Assembly: GCF_036248275.1 (NCBI RefSeq)
Contig: NZ_CP109181.1
Span: forward strand, 4,402,001 to 4,466,000
From: Streptomyces sp. NBC_01716
GTDB lineage: Bacteria > Actinomycetota > Actinomycetes > Streptomycetales > Streptomycetaceae
Length of the DNA stretch: 64,000 bases
Reading direction: 5' to 3'
A program made the translations under genes and the position numbers. The notes beneath the pieces were generated by a model that searched no databases, was not told the DNA's origin, and saw nothing but the letters and a program-made list of their open reading frames with translations. Positions 25,800-34,824 of this stretch are shown in pieces. Every line of letters starts with the position of its first letter. The stretch's first letter is position 1.

Positions 25800-25883
25800 C
25801 GATCCACAAACGATCAGCGCGAGAATGTTTGATCCACAGTCAACTCAGGTTATCCACAGGCTATTTGGCGAATCTGTGGACAA
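25800..25883. other. Cluster of four DnaA boxes
   Basis: Four 9-mers resembling the Streptomyces DnaA box fall within 84 bp: CGATCCACA (25800-25808, two mismatches), TGATCCACA (25830-25838), TTATCCACA (25850-25858, perfect) and TGTGGACAA (25875-25883, perfect, inverted). The last two form an inverted pair 25 bp apart that recurs at 38250-38283. It occupies the gap between kptA and the MerR gene. A role in DnaA titration or DnaA-dependent transcription is inferred. Confidence 0.75.
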
Positions 25884-25895
25884 CGAGTGCCTGAA

Positions 25896-26861
25896 TTAAC
25901 CCATTTGGTCAAGTTGACTGTTCTGTCTGTGGGTTGCGGTGAGCGCGTCCAAGGCCCGTGCCCGCACCTCCCGTTCGGTGGCCGTCGCGATGAACTCCGG
26001 AACGCTCTCCTCCCCAACGAGCCCCTGGACCGCGTCGATCGTCCCGGCCGGAAGCGCCACGGACCGGGTCCCGGCGTCCGGCGGCCCCAGGTCCCCCGAC
26101 ACCAGGTGCCTCTGAAGATGCCGGGTCGCGAACACCCGCATGGCGCGGGCCAGTTCGGCGTCGACCGTCTGCCGGGCGAGCGGGCGCAGACGTCGTACGA
26201 GCGACGCCGCTTCGGCCGCGTCCGTGTCCGTCGGCGGGCGATGGCCGAGATAGCGGGCGAAGACGTGCTCGGTCGTGAACTCCAGGAAGCGCGCGGCGAT
26301 GTGCTCGACCTGCCCGCGAAGTTCCCGCAGATGGCCGGAGATCGCGGACAGTGGCACCCCCGCCGCGTACAACTCGGCCGCCACCGCCAGCTCCTGGGGG
26401 CTCGGTACGAGGAACTCGTCGTCCCGCCCGGGGATCCGCTCCAGCACCCCCAGCTCCACCGCCTCGGCGAGCGCCGCCTCGTCGGGGGAGCCGCCGAACC
26501 GCTCATTCAGCTCCGCGCGGGTGACCCGGGTGGCCCGCTCGTCCGTCCACGGCCCGTGCACCTCGGCGACCAGGCCCAGCACCCCGCCCAGACCGCGCCC
26601 GGCGTCCCACGCCTCCAGCAACTCCTTGATGGACGCCAGCGTGTAGCCCCGGTCCAGGAGGTCCGCGATCTGCCGCAGCCGGGCCAGATGCGGGTCCCCG
26701 TACACATTGGCCCGGCCCCGCCGCTGCGGGGCGGGGAGCAGCCCGCGGTCCAGGTAGGCGCGGATGGTCCGGACGGTGGCGCCGCTCGCGTGCGCCAGGT
26801 CCTCGATCCGGTACCGGCCTCCGGCCGGGGGCCGCGACGTCCCCGAGTCCTCCGACACGCT
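25896..26861 (-). CDS. MerR-family transcriptional regulator
   Basis: A 321-residue regulator. The N-terminal winged HTH is MerR-type (YRIEDLAHASGATVRTIRAYLDRGLLPAP, then YGDPHLARLRQIADLLDRGY). The long C-terminal region (over 200 residues, helical) lacks the cysteine clusters of metal-sensing MerR proteins, so a bulky organic effector is more likely. GTG 26861 has the ideal site GGAGGAG five nt upstream and is preferred over GTG 26873. It is the last gene of a leftward run with the metal-dependent hydrolase, EphD-like protein and M24 peptidase, and may regulate that run. Confidence 0.9.
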   Translation of the reverse strand, partial: SVSEDSGTSRPPAGGRYRIEDLAHASGATVRTIRAYLDRGLLPAPQRRGRANVYGDPHLARLRQIADLLDRGYTLASIKELLEAWDAGRGLGGVLGLVAEVHGPWTDERATRVTRAELNERFGGSPDEAALAEAVELGVLERIPGRDDEFLVPSPQELAVAAELYAAGVPLSAISGHLRELRGQVEHIAARFLEFTTEHVFARYLGHRPPTDTDAAEAASLVRRLRPLARQTVDAELARAMRVFATRHLQRHLVSGDLGPPDAGTRSVALPAGTIDAVQGLVGEESVPEFIATATEREVRARALDALTATHRQNSQLDQMG

Positions 26862-26915
26862 TACTCCTCCCACGGCCCCGGCACGCCACTGTCCCGGCTG
26901 TCCCGGCTGTCCCGG

Positions 26916-27893
26916 CTATCCCAGCGCTGCCCGGCCGACCGCTCCGGCAGCCGCACGGGCCGCGGGAGAGGTCGCCAGATACTCGACGGCCCTGCGGAGC
27001 GAGCCTTCCCGCGAGGGATGGTACGACCGCCGGAAGTACCGGGGCACCGCCGCGCCCAGCTCGCCCCAGGCCGGCAACAGGCCTTTGGCCACCGCCCGGT
27101 TGTGCTTGCGCAGCGAGTAGCGCGGCCGCCCCGCGAGCTGCGGATCGTGCCGGATCAGATACGCCGCCCCGCGCACCCAGAACCAGAGCATCACCGGCGC
27201 CGCGACGGCCATTGTCTCCAGCCGGCGGGCGTAGCGCACCGGATCGGGGCCGCCGCAGTGCTGGTACATGTCGAAGGCCACCGACCGGTGTTCGACCTCC
27301 TCGGCGCCGTGCCAGCGCAGCAGGTCGAGCATGACCTCGTCCGCCCCCGCGTGGTCCAGCGCGTCCGCGCGCAGCACCCAGTCCCCCAGGACCGCCGTGA
27401 ACTGCTCGATCGCGGCGACGATCGCCAGCCGGAACCGCAACCACTCACGACGTGGCCACGGCACCCCGAACGGCGGTTCCTCGCCGAGGAGTATCTCGAA
27501 GAGGTAGTCGACGTGCCGGGTGTACGGCTCGGTGTCCAGGCGCTGTTCCGCGAGGTGGTTGAGCACATACGCGTGCTGCACGCTGTGCGTGGCCTCCTGG
27601 CCCATGAACCCCTTGACGTCCTTGAGCAGCACCGGGTCACGCACCAGCGGCAGGGCCTCCTTGAAGACCTTGACGAACCAGCGCTCGCCCGCGGGGAGCA
27701 GCAGATGCAGCACGTTGATGACATGCGTGGCGGTCGGCTCGTCGGGTATCCAGTGCAGTGGAGTGTCGCGCCAGTCGAACGACACCCGCCGGGGAGCGAT
27801 CACATACGGCTCGTCCGAAACGGCTATCCCTTCAGGAGCCTGGGAGTTCAGGGTCTCGCCGTCGCGGTTCACGGCTTCTTCGTCCCTGTTCAC
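26916..27893 (-). CDS. Metal-dependent hydrolase family protein (PF10118-like)
   Basis: A protein of up to 325 residues. The core has a helical, ferritin-like pattern of metal ligands: FMGQEATHSVQHAYV, then WHGAEEVEHRSVAFDMYQH, matching the family annotated as predicted metal-dependent hydrolases. Known members are found beside fatty-acid and sterol genes, but the reaction is not established. GTG 27893 overlaps the stop of the EphD-like gene (GTGA), which supports this start. The opening carries a near-duplicated VNRDEEAVNRDGE, so GTG 27872 is an alternative. Cotranscribed with its upstream neighbours. Confidence 0.8.
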   Translation of the reverse strand: MNRDEEAVNRDGETLNSQAPEGIAVSDEPYVIAPRRVSFDWRDTPLHWIPDEPTATHVINVLHLLLPAGERWFVKVFKEALPLVRDPVLLKDVKGFMGQEATHSVQHAYVLNHLAEQRLDTEPYTRHVDYLFEILLGEEPPFGVPWPRREWLRFRLAIVAAIEQFTAVLGDWVLRADALDHAGADEVMLDLLRWHGAEEVEHRSVAFDMYQHCGGPDPVRYARRLETMAVAAPVMLWFWVRGAAYLIRHDPQLAGRPRYSLRKHNRAVAKGLLPAWGELGAAVPRYFRRSYHPSREGSLRRAVEYLATSPAARAAAGAVGRAALG

Positions 27894-29833
27894 AGCGGCG
27901 GTTCCAGACGGGCGATCGCGCGCAGCGTCCTGGGCGCGAAGCGGGACAGCAGCCGGGCGCCCCGGGCCTCCGGCGTGACCGGCACGACGGCCTCGTTGCG
28001 GACGACGGCCCGCAGGATCGCGTCGGCGACCTTCTCCGGCGGGTAGTTGCGCAGCCCGTACAGCCGGGCCGTCCGCTTCCGACGCCGTTTCTCCTCCTCC
28101 GCCGAGACCCCGGTGAACCGCGCGGTGGCCGTGATGCCGGTGTTCACGAAGCCGGGACAGATCACGCTGACCCCGATGTCCTGTCCGGCGAGCTCCGCGC
28201 GCAGGCATTCGCTGAGCATCAGGACCGCCGCCTTGGAGGCGCTGTAGGCGGGCAGCGCACGCGACGGCTGATAGGCCGCCGCCGAAGCGGTGTTGACGAT
28301 GTGCCCGCCCTCGCCGCGCGCCGCCATCTGTCCGCCGAATATCCGGCAGCCGTGGATGACGCCCCAGAGATTGACGTCCAGGACCTTCTTCCAGTCCTCG
28401 CTGGTGGTGTCCAGGAACGGCCCCGAGAGCCCTATCCCCGCGTTGTTCACCAGCACGTCCACGGTGCCGTACTCGGCGGCGCACTTCTCGGCCAGCTTCT
28501 CCATCGCCTCCTCGTCGCTGACGTCGACGGTCTCGGCCCACGCCCGCGGGGCGCCGATCAGCCGGGCCATCTCGGCGGTCCTGGCGACCCCTTCGGCGTC
28601 ACGGTCGACCGCGACGACCCGGGCGCCCGCCTCGGCGAAGGCGAACGCGGTCGCCCGCCCGATGCCGCTCGCAGCCCCGGTCACCAGGACCAACTGCCCG
28701 CCGAACCGCTCCCCGTAGGGCCCGCTCGCCACCAGGTCCCGTGCCCGGCGGGCCCGGCTCTCCCGGCGGGCCTTGCCCGCCGGCCCGAGCGCCGCGCCCT
28801 TCGACGCCTTCGCCGTGCCCTCTGCCTCGTCCGCCTCATCCGCCGGTTCGGGCTCGTGAGCGGTGACGAAGTCCGTGATCCAGGAGGCCAGTTGATCCGG
28901 CCGCGTCCGTGGCACCCAGTGCTTGGCCGGGAGCGTACGACGCACCAGCTGCGGCACCCACCGCTCCAGATCGTCGTAGAGCTGTTCGGAGAGGAAGGCG
29001 TCCCCGGTCGGGGTGATCAGCTGGACGGGTGCGTGCGCGTGCGCGTCGGTGCGCGGTCTGCTCAGCCGCGCGTGGACGTTGTCCCGGTAGAGCCAGGCGC
29101 CGTGCGCGGCGTCGTCCGGCAACGAGGCCGTCGGATACGGGTCGGCCTGCCGCCCGCCCCCGGATTCCGCCCCGCCGCCCGGTGCCGGGGACCTCCGCCC
29201 CGAAGGCACCTTCTCGAACCGCTCAAGAATCCTCGGCCACTGCCTGCCCAGCGGCCCGCGCCACGCGAGCTCGGGCAGCACCGGCGTATGCAGCAGATAC
29301 ACGTACCAGGACTTGGCGCCCTGGCCCAGCAGTTGGCCCAGCGCGCGCGGCGTGGGCCGGGTCATCCGCCGCTTGATCCAGTGTCCGAAGTGGTCCAGCG
29401 ACGGCCCCGACATCGAGGTGAAGGAGGCGATACGGCCCGACGTGCGCCGTACGGTTACGAACTCCCAGCCCTGCACGGACCCCCAGTCGTGCCCCACCAG
29501 ATGGACCGGCCGGCGCGGGCTCACCGCGTCGGCGACCGCCAGGAAGTCGTCCGTCAGCTTCTCCAGGGTGAAGCCGCCACGCAGCGGCTTCGGCGCCGTC
29601 GAGCCACCGTGCCCCCGGACGTCGTACAGCACCACATGGAACCGCTCGGCGAGCCTCCCCGCGACCTGGGACCAGACCTCCTTGCTGTCCGGATAGCCGT
29701 GCACGAGCAGGACGGTCGGGCGCGCCGGGTCACCCAGCTCGGCCACGCACAGATCGACCCCGCCCGTGCGCACCCGGCGCTCCCGCACCTCCACCGGCCC
29801 GCCCGACGGCGACGGAACAGACTGAAGCGACAT
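27890..29833 (-). CDS. Alpha/beta hydrolase fused to short-chain dehydrogenase (EphD-like)
   Basis: A 647-residue two-domain enzyme. The N-terminal alpha/beta hydrolase (VLLVHGYPDSKEVW, oxyanion region, nucleophile Asp in VGHDWGSVQGW) looks like an epoxide hydrolase. A charged linker rich in Glu/Ala/Arg leads to an SDR with TGAASGIGRATAFAFAEAG, NNAGIG and catalytic YSASKAA. The same fusion exists in mycobacterial EphD, which acts on mycolic-acid-related lipids. ATG 29833 overlaps the M24 stop (ATGA); the frame opens at TTG 29851. The linker between the domains (about residues 335-380) is unusually Ala/Lys/Glu-rich. Physiological substrate unknown; a lipid is likely. Confidence 0.9.
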   Translation of the reverse strand: MSLQSVPSPSGGPVEVRERRVRTGGVDLCVAELGDPARPTVLLVHGYPDSKEVWSQVAGRLAERFHVVLYDVRGHGGSTAPKPLRGGFTLEKLTDDFLAVADAVSPRRPVHLVGHDWGSVQGWEFVTVRRTSGRIASFTSMSGPSLDHFGHWIKRRMTRPTPRALGQLLGQGAKSWYVYLLHTPVLPELAWRGPLGRQWPRILERFEKVPSGRRSPAPGGGAESGGGRQADPYPTASLPDDAAHGAWLYRDNVHARLSRPRTDAHAHAPVQLITPTGDAFLSEQLYDDLERWVPQLVRRTLPAKHWVPRTRPDQLASWITDFVTAHEPEPADEADEAEGTAKASKGAALGPAGKARRESRARRARDLVASGPYGERFGGQLVLVTGAASGIGRATAFAFAEAGARVVAVDRDAEGVARTAEMARLIGAPRAWAETVDVSDEEAMEKLAEKCAAEYGTVDVLVNNAGIGLSGPFLDTTSEDWKKVLDVNLWGVIHGCRIFGGQMAARGEGGHIVNTASAAAYQPSRALPAYSASKAAVLMLSECLRAELAGQDIGVSVICPGFVNTGITATARFTGVSAEEEKRRRKRTARLYGLRNYPPEKVADAILRAVVRNEAVVPVTPEARGARLLSRFAPRTLRAIARLEPPL

Positions 29834-30684
29834 CACGCACCCTTCGCCCAACGCCGCACATGCGGCAGATCATCATCCAGCCAGAACGCGCTCTCGGCCG
29901 GGTCCCCGGAGTCGGTGACCACCAGGATCTCCTCGAACTTGGCGCCCGTACCGCGGAATCCGAGGTGCGGCTCGACCGCCCACAGCCCGGGTCTCGGCGG
30001 GTGGTCGGAGAATCTGTACGGGCTCCACAGCGGCGACCAGCCGTCCCGGTGCCCGTGCAGCGCGTCGCTCGCCAGGCCCTTGAGCGCCTGCGTACCGAAG
30101 CCGAAGACATGCGGTGACCAGCGCCGGTCCCGCACGCGGTCGATCTTGTGGGCGATCACACCGAAGGGGTAGGCCCGGTGTCTGTTCTCGTATCCCTGGC
30201 GGACCATCAGCCGGTCCACGTCCTCGTAGATCTCCCGCAGCGAACGCCGCTCGCGCACCTCGCGCAGGATCAGCTCACGGTGTGCCCGGAGATCGGCGAG
30301 CAGTTTGTCGTGCAGTGGATTGGTGCCGTCGGCGCCCAGACAGCCCGAGTAGCCGACATCGGCGGTGAAACCCCCGTGGACCGGTGCCATGTCGAGGATG
30401 TACGGCATGCCCTCCGTCAGCCTGCGGTTGGTGGGGAAGAACTGGAGCGGGATCCGGAACCCCGTGAAAGCCGTGCGGTCCCCGAACCAGGCGAAGGGCA
30501 GATGGAACCAGTCGCGCACCCCGCGCGCCCGCAGCCACTCGCGCTGCATCCGGGCGGCCTCGCGCTCCGTGACCCCCGGCCGCAGGCGCGCGGCCACCGC
30601 TTCGGCGCACTCGTAGGCCAGCCGCTGCACGGATCTGAATCCCCGCAGCTCCGCGGCCTGTTCTGCCGTCACCGCTGAAGCCAT
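29833..30684 (-). CDS. M24-family metallopeptidase
   Basis: A 283-residue pita-bread-fold protein. Metal-ligand residues fall in ILDMAPVHG, FTADVGYSG, the HGHRD region, AVEPHLGF and KFEEILVV, the order expected for M24 enzymes (methionine/Xaa-Pro aminopeptidases and creatinase relatives). ATG 30684 is preceded by GGAGGGG four nt away, so the longer frame to 30801 is rejected. Its stop overlaps the EphD-like start. The pairing with a lipid-type hydrolase and SDR suggests it may be a non-peptidase member, but there is no direct evidence. Confidence 0.85.
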   Translation of the reverse strand: MASAVTAEQAAELRGFRSVQRLAYECAEAVAARLRPGVTEREAARMQREWLRARGVRDWFHLPFAWFGDRTAFTGFRIPLQFFPTNRRLTEGMPYILDMAPVHGGFTADVGYSGCLGADGTNPLHDKLLADLRAHRELILREVRERRSLREIYEDVDRLMVRQGYENRHRAYPFGVIAHKIDRVRDRRWSPHVFGFGTQALKGLASDALHGHRDGWSPLWSPYRFSDHPPRPGLWAVEPHLGFRGTGAKFEEILVVTDSGDPAESAFWLDDDLPHVRRWAKGA

Positions 30685-30816
30685 GCCACCCCTCCGTGCC
30701 GATCGCGGGCGTGCTGCCCGACCGCCCTCGCCGCGCCCGATCGCCGTACGTGCCCGTAACTTGACACTGATGAATGTGACAATGTCCGGCGGCTGCGTCA
30801 AGGCCCCCTCCCAGCC

Positions 30817-30825
30817 TGTGGATAA
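30817..30825 (-). other. Single perfect DnaA box
   Basis: TGTGGATAA is the complement of TTATCCACA. It lies in the 264-bp divergent gap between the M24 peptidase and the ABC operon. Isolated, but perfect. Confidence 0.5.
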
Positions 30826-30948
30826 CCTCGCCGACCCGGAACCTTCGTCGTAACTTTTTACGCTGCCCTTACGGGTCCGTACGTCTCAAGGGGGACCCCG
30901 AGACAGCCGCCAGGGCTGACGTCCGCTGTGGTGTGCGCCACTACCGTC

Positions 30949-32013
30949 ATGAACGTGACTGTGATCGCCACTGAAGGCCTGAGTAAGCGGTTCCCCCGGG
31001 TAACCGCGCTTGACCGGCTCTCCTTGGACATCGGACCGGGCGTGACCGGTCTGGTGGGTGCCAACGGAGCCGGCAAGTCCACCATGATCAAGATCCTGCT
31101 GGGTCTGTCCCCCGCCACGGAAGGCCGGGCCGCAGTGCTTGGGTTCGACGTCGCCACCGACGGCGCCGCCATCCGCGAGAGCGTCGGATACATGCCCGAG
31201 CACGACTGCCTGCCGCCCGATGTCTCGGCGACCGAACTCGTCGTCCACATGGCGCGCATGTCCGGCCTCCCGCCGACCGCCGCCCGTGAACGCACCGCGG
31301 ACACGCTGCGCCACGTCGGCCTGTACGAGGAGCGGTACCGCCCCATCGGCGGCTACTCGACCGGTATGAAGCAGCGCGTCAAACTCGCGCAGGCGCTGGT
31401 CCACGACCCCAAACTCGTCCTCCTCGACGAGCCGACGAACGGCCTCGACCCCGTCGGCCGCGACGAGATGCTCAACCTGATCCGCCGCGTCTACACGGAC
31501 TTCGGCATCTCCGTCCTCGTGACCTCGCACCTCCTCGGCGAGCTCGAACGCACCTGTGACCACGTTGTCGTCATCGACGGCGGCAAACTGCTGCGCTCCA
31601 GCTCCACGAGCGACTTCACGCAGAACACCGCGACACTCGCCGTCGAGGTCACCGACACCGACACCCACCCGGACGGCACCCGCGCCCTGCGCGAGGCCCT
31701 CACCACGGCCGGGCTCTCGCTCCACGCGGGCGAGGAGGACGGGCTGCCGGGCGCCGGCCACATCCTGCTCATCGAGGCCAAGGGCGAGGAGACGTACGAC
31801 GTCGTACGCGACACCGTCGCCGAACTCGGGCTCGGTCTCGTACGGATGGAACAGCGCCGCCACCACATCGCCGAGGTCTTCCGCGCGAAGGACGCCGCGC
31901 AGGAGGCCGCGCGGGACGCCCGGACGGCCACCGGTGACGGACAGCCCGTACCGGCGCAGCAGGGCACCGCGGAATTCGCACTTCAGAAGGGAGGCGGCAG
32001 CGATGAGCGCTGA
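30949..32013 (+). CDS. ABC transporter ATP-binding protein
   Basis: A 354-residue ABC ATPase. Walker A is GANGAGKSTMIK, the signature is YSTGMKQRVKLAQAL, Walker B is LVLLDEPTNGLDP and the H-loop follows in LVTSHLLGEL. An accessory C-terminal region of about 120 residues follows. The frame begins at 30928, but ATG 30949 (MNVTVIATEGL) matches family N-termini; neither has a strong ribosome-binding site, so the message might be leaderless or weakly translated. First gene of a four-gene operon with two ATPases and two permeases, an exporter-type (ABC-2) arrangement of unknown substrate. Confidence 0.92.
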   Translation: MNVTVIATEGLSKRFPRVTALDRLSLDIGPGVTGLVGANGAGKSTMIKILLGLSPATEGRAAVLGFDVATDGAAIRESVGYMPEHDCLPPDVSATELVVHMARMSGLPPTAARERTADTLRHVGLYEERYRPIGGYSTGMKQRVKLAQALVHDPKLVLLDEPTNGLDPVGRDEMLNLIRRVYTDFGISVLVTSHLLGELERTCDHVVVIDGGKLLRSSSTSDFTQNTATLAVEVTDTDTHPDGTRALREALTTAGLSLHAGEEDGLPGAGHILLIEAKGEETYDVVRDTVAELGLGLVRMEQRRHHIAEVFRAKDAAQEAARDARTATGDGQPVPAQQGTAEFALQKGGGSDER

Positions 32014-32884
32014 TCTCACCCAGATCCACAACATCGGCTACCGCAACTACGACGGCCCGCGGCTCGGCCGCGCCTACGCCCGCCGCTCCCTCTACTCGCA
32101 GTCCCTGCGCGGCTCCTACGGCCTCGGCCGGTCCGCCAAGTCCAAGATCCTGCCGATGATCCTGTTCGCCGTGATGTGCGTACCCGCGGCGATCATGGTC
32201 GCGGTCGCCGTCGCCACCAAGTCGAACGACCTGCCCGTCGAGTACACGCGGTACGCGATCTTCACCCAGGCCCTCATCGCGCTCTTCCTCGCCGCCCAGG
32301 CGCCGCAGTCCGTCTCGCGCGACCTGCGCTTCAAGACGGTGCCGCTGTACTTCTCGCGGCCGATCGAGCGCTTCGACTACGTCGTCGCCAAGTACGGCGC
32401 GATGGCCTCCGCCCTCTTCGTCCTGACCGCCGCACCGCTCCTGGTCCTCTACATCGGCTCGCTGCTCGCCAAGATGGACTTCGTCGACCAGACGACGGGC
32501 TTCGGACAGGGGCTCGTCTCCGTGGCGCTTCTCTCGCTGCTCTTCGGCGGACTCGGCCTGGTGCTGGCCGCCCTCACCCCGCGCCGCGGCTTCGGTGTCG
32601 CCGCCGTGATCGCCACGCTGACCATCACCTACGGCGCTGTCTCCACCGTCCAGGCCATCGCCTTCGAGACCGGCTCCTCCGGCGCCGTCCAGTGGCTCGG
32701 CCTCTTCTCACCCATCACGCTCATCGACGGCGTACAGACCGCGTTCCTCGGCGCTTCCACGTCGTTCCCCGGCTCGGACGGGCCGTCGGCCGGTGTCGGA
32801 GTCGTCTATCTGCTGGTCGTTCTCGCGCTCATCCTCGGCTCGTACGCCGTCCTCATGCGCCGTTACCGGAAGGTCGGGCTGTGA
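32003..32884 (+). CDS. ABC-2-type transporter permease
   Basis: A 293-residue membrane protein with about six hydrophobic helices after a cytoplasmic N-terminus (IGYRNYDGPRLGRAYARRSL). The central VSRDLRFKTVPLYFSRPI is typical of ABC-2 permeases that act with a separate ATPase. ATG 32003 has GAGGC upstream and overlaps the ATPase stop by 11 nt, indicating coupling. Its partner is the ATPase upstream. Substrate unknown. Confidence 0.92.
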   Translation: MSADLTQIHNIGYRNYDGPRLGRAYARRSLYSQSLRGSYGLGRSAKSKILPMILFAVMCVPAAIMVAVAVATKSNDLPVEYTRYAIFTQALIALFLAAQAPQSVSRDLRFKTVPLYFSRPIERFDYVVAKYGAMASALFVLTAAPLLVLYIGSLLAKMDFVDQTTGFGQGLVSVALLSLLFGGLGLVLAALTPRRGFGVAAVIATLTITYGAVSTVQAIAFETGSSGAVQWLGLFSPITLIDGVQTAFLGASTSFPGSDGPSAGVGVVYLLVVLALILGSYAVLMRRYRKVGL

Positions 32885-33792
32885 CCACCATCAACATCGA
32901 GCACGCGTCGCGCTGGTTCGGCAACGTGGTCGCCGTCAACGACGTGACGATGACCGTCGGCCCCGGCGTCACCGGGCTGCTCGGACCCAACGGCGCGGGC
33001 AAGTCGACGCTCATCAACATGATGGCCGGCTTCCTGGCGCCCTCCAACGGAAGCGTCACTCTCGACGGCGACGCGATCTGGCGCAACGAGTCCGTCTACC
33101 GCCAGGTCGGCATCGTCCCCGAACGCGAGGGGATGTACGACTTCCTCACCGGGCTCGACTTCGTCGTCGCCAACGCCGAACTGCACGGCCTCGGTAAGAA
33201 GGCGGCCCAGAAGGCGCTCGCCACCGTCGAGATGGAGTACGCGCAGGACCGCAAGATCGCGACGTACAGCAAGGGCATGCGGCAGCGCGTGAAGATGGCC
33301 TCCGCGCTCGTCCACGAGCCGTCCGTACTGCTCCTCGACGAGCCCTTCAACGGCATGGACCCGCGCCAGCGCATGCAACTGATGGAGTTGCTGCGGCGCA
33401 TGGGCGACTCCGGCCGCACCGTCCTGTTCTCCTCGCACATCCTTGAGGAGGTCGAGCAGCTGGCCTCGCACATCGAGGTGATCGTCGCGGGCAGGCACGC
33501 CGCGTCCGGCGACTTCCGCAAGATCCGCCGGCTGATGACCGACCGGCCGCACCGCTACCTCGTACGGTCCAGCGACGACCGCGTCCTGGCCGCCGCGCTG
33601 ATCGCCGACCCCTCGACGGCCGGCATCGAGGTCGACCTCACCGAGGGCGCGCTGCGCATCCAGGCCGTCGACTTCGGGCGCTTCACCGAGCTGCTGCCGA
33701 GGGTCGCCCGTGAGCACTCCATCCGGCTGCTCACGGTCTCGCCGTCCGACGAGTCCCTCGAATCGGTCTTCTCGTACCTCGTAGCGGCCTGA
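32881..33792 (+). CDS. ABC transporter ATP-binding protein (second)
   Basis: A 303-residue ABC ATPase. Walker A is GPNGAGKSTLINM, the signature is YSKGMRQRVKMASAL, and Walker B is VLLLDEPFNGMDP, with a phenylalanine where the first ATPase has threonine. GTG 32881 overlaps the permease stop (GTGA). It pairs with the following permease. The two ATPase/permease pairs in one operon could form one heteromeric exporter or two separate ones. Confidence 0.93.
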   Translation: MTTINIEHASRWFGNVVAVNDVTMTVGPGVTGLLGPNGAGKSTLINMMAGFLAPSNGSVTLDGDAIWRNESVYRQVGIVPEREGMYDFLTGLDFVVANAELHGLGKKAAQKALATVEMEYAQDRKIATYSKGMRQRVKMASALVHEPSVLLLDEPFNGMDPRQRMQLMELLRRMGDSGRTVLFSSHILEEVEQLASHIEVIVAGRHAASGDFRKIRRLMTDRPHRYLVRSSDDRVLAAALIADPSTAGIEVDLTEGALRIQAVDFGRFTELLPRVAREHSIRLLTVSPSDESLESVFSYLVAA

Positions 33793-33820
33793 GCGGCCTT
33801 GACAAGGAGCTGTGACGTCC

Positions 33821-34540
33821 ATGTACCACCCCACAGTCGCCCGGCTCACCTACCGGGCCCTGCTCGGCCGGCGCCGGGCCGCCGTCCTCCTCATCCTGCC
33901 GGCCCTGCTGGTCCTCATCGCCGTGGCCATAAGGGCCTTCAACGGCGTGGACGACCAGGTCGCCGCGGACGTCCTGGGCGGCTTCGCCCTCGCCACGATG
34001 ATCCCGCTGATCGGCGTGATCGCGGGAACGGGCGCCATCGGCCCCGAGATCGACGACGGATCGATCGTCTATCTGCTGGCGAAGCCGGTCACGCGGCCGT
34101 CGATCATCTTCACGAAGCTGATCGTCGCGATCTCCGTGACCATGGTGTTCTCCGCGGTCCCCACCTTCATCGCCGGAATGATCCTCAACGGCAACGGCCA
34201 GCAGATCGCGGTGTCGTACACCATCGCCGCGCTGGTCGCCTCGATCGCCTACAGCGCGCTGTTCCTGCTGCTCGGCACGGTCAGCAGGCACGCGGTCGTC
34301 ATCGGCCTCGTCTACGCGCTGGTGTGGGAGACGCTGTTCGGCAGCCTGGTCGCGGGCGCGCGGACGCTCAGCGTCCAGCAGTGGTCCCTCGCGGTCGCCG
34401 AGAAGACCAGCGGCGAGGGCATGATCGCCTCGGACGTCGGACTGCCGTTGGCCGTCGTGCTGCTGGTGGGCGTGACGGCCGCCGCGACCTGGTACGCGGG
34501 GCGGAAGCTGCGCACGCTGACGCTCGCCGGCGAGGAGTGA
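33821..34540 (+). CDS. ABC-2-type transporter permease (second)
   Basis: A 239-residue membrane protein with about six helices, starting YHPTVARLTYRALLGRRRAAV. IDDGSIVYLLAKPVTRPSI corresponds to the cytoplasmic loop conserved in ABC-2 permeases. AAGGAG at 33804-33809 is only 2 nt from GTG 33812 but 11 nt from ATG 33821, so ATG is preferred. Last gene of the four-gene ABC operon; a GC-rich hairpin follows at 34586. Confidence 0.9.
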   Translation: MYHPTVARLTYRALLGRRRAAVLLILPALLVLIAVAIRAFNGVDDQVAADVLGGFALATMIPLIGVIAGTGAIGPEIDDGSIVYLLAKPVTRPSIIFTKLIVAISVTMVFSAVPTFIAGMILNGNGQQIAVSYTIAALVASIAYSALFLLLGTVSRHAVVIGLVYALVWETLFGSLVAGARTLSVQQWSLAVAEKTSGEGMIASDVGLPLAVVLLVGVTAAATWYAGRKLRTLTLAGEE

Positions 34541-34585
34541 GCGGAGGGCTTCCCACCGCCGTAGTTGAGTGTGCGCGCCGCCGCG

Positions 34586-34609
34586 ACCCCCTCCCTTCGG
34601 GTGGGGGGT
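34586..34609 (+). terminator. Probable terminator hairpin after the ABC operon
   Basis: ACCCCCTCCC-ttcg-GGTGGGGGGT forms a 10-bp stem with one mismatch and a UUCG-type loop. No T-run follows, as is common in Streptomyces. Confidence 0.55.
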
Positions 34610-34824
34610 TGCCGCGTAACTGTACGTTTATCGGCTCGTTGTTCCGTGTGCGTGGAGGCAACTGGAGTCCGTGACGTCGAGAGTTCGTGAAACTGGGGAT
34701 TGCCGGTGCCGATTCGAAAGCCGCACCGGTCATTGAGTGAGTAGCCACCGTGAGCCGACCTCCACCCCTGAAGCCCGGGGTGAGGGCCGTCCATCATCGG
34801 TTCACGAATGGAAGGCACACACTC

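Noticed and set aside
26916..28541. 541-codon frame joining the SDR region to the metal-dependent hydrolase
   Set aside because: The upstream part is an out-of-frame reading of the EphD-like gene; coupling at 27890-27893 defines the true border.
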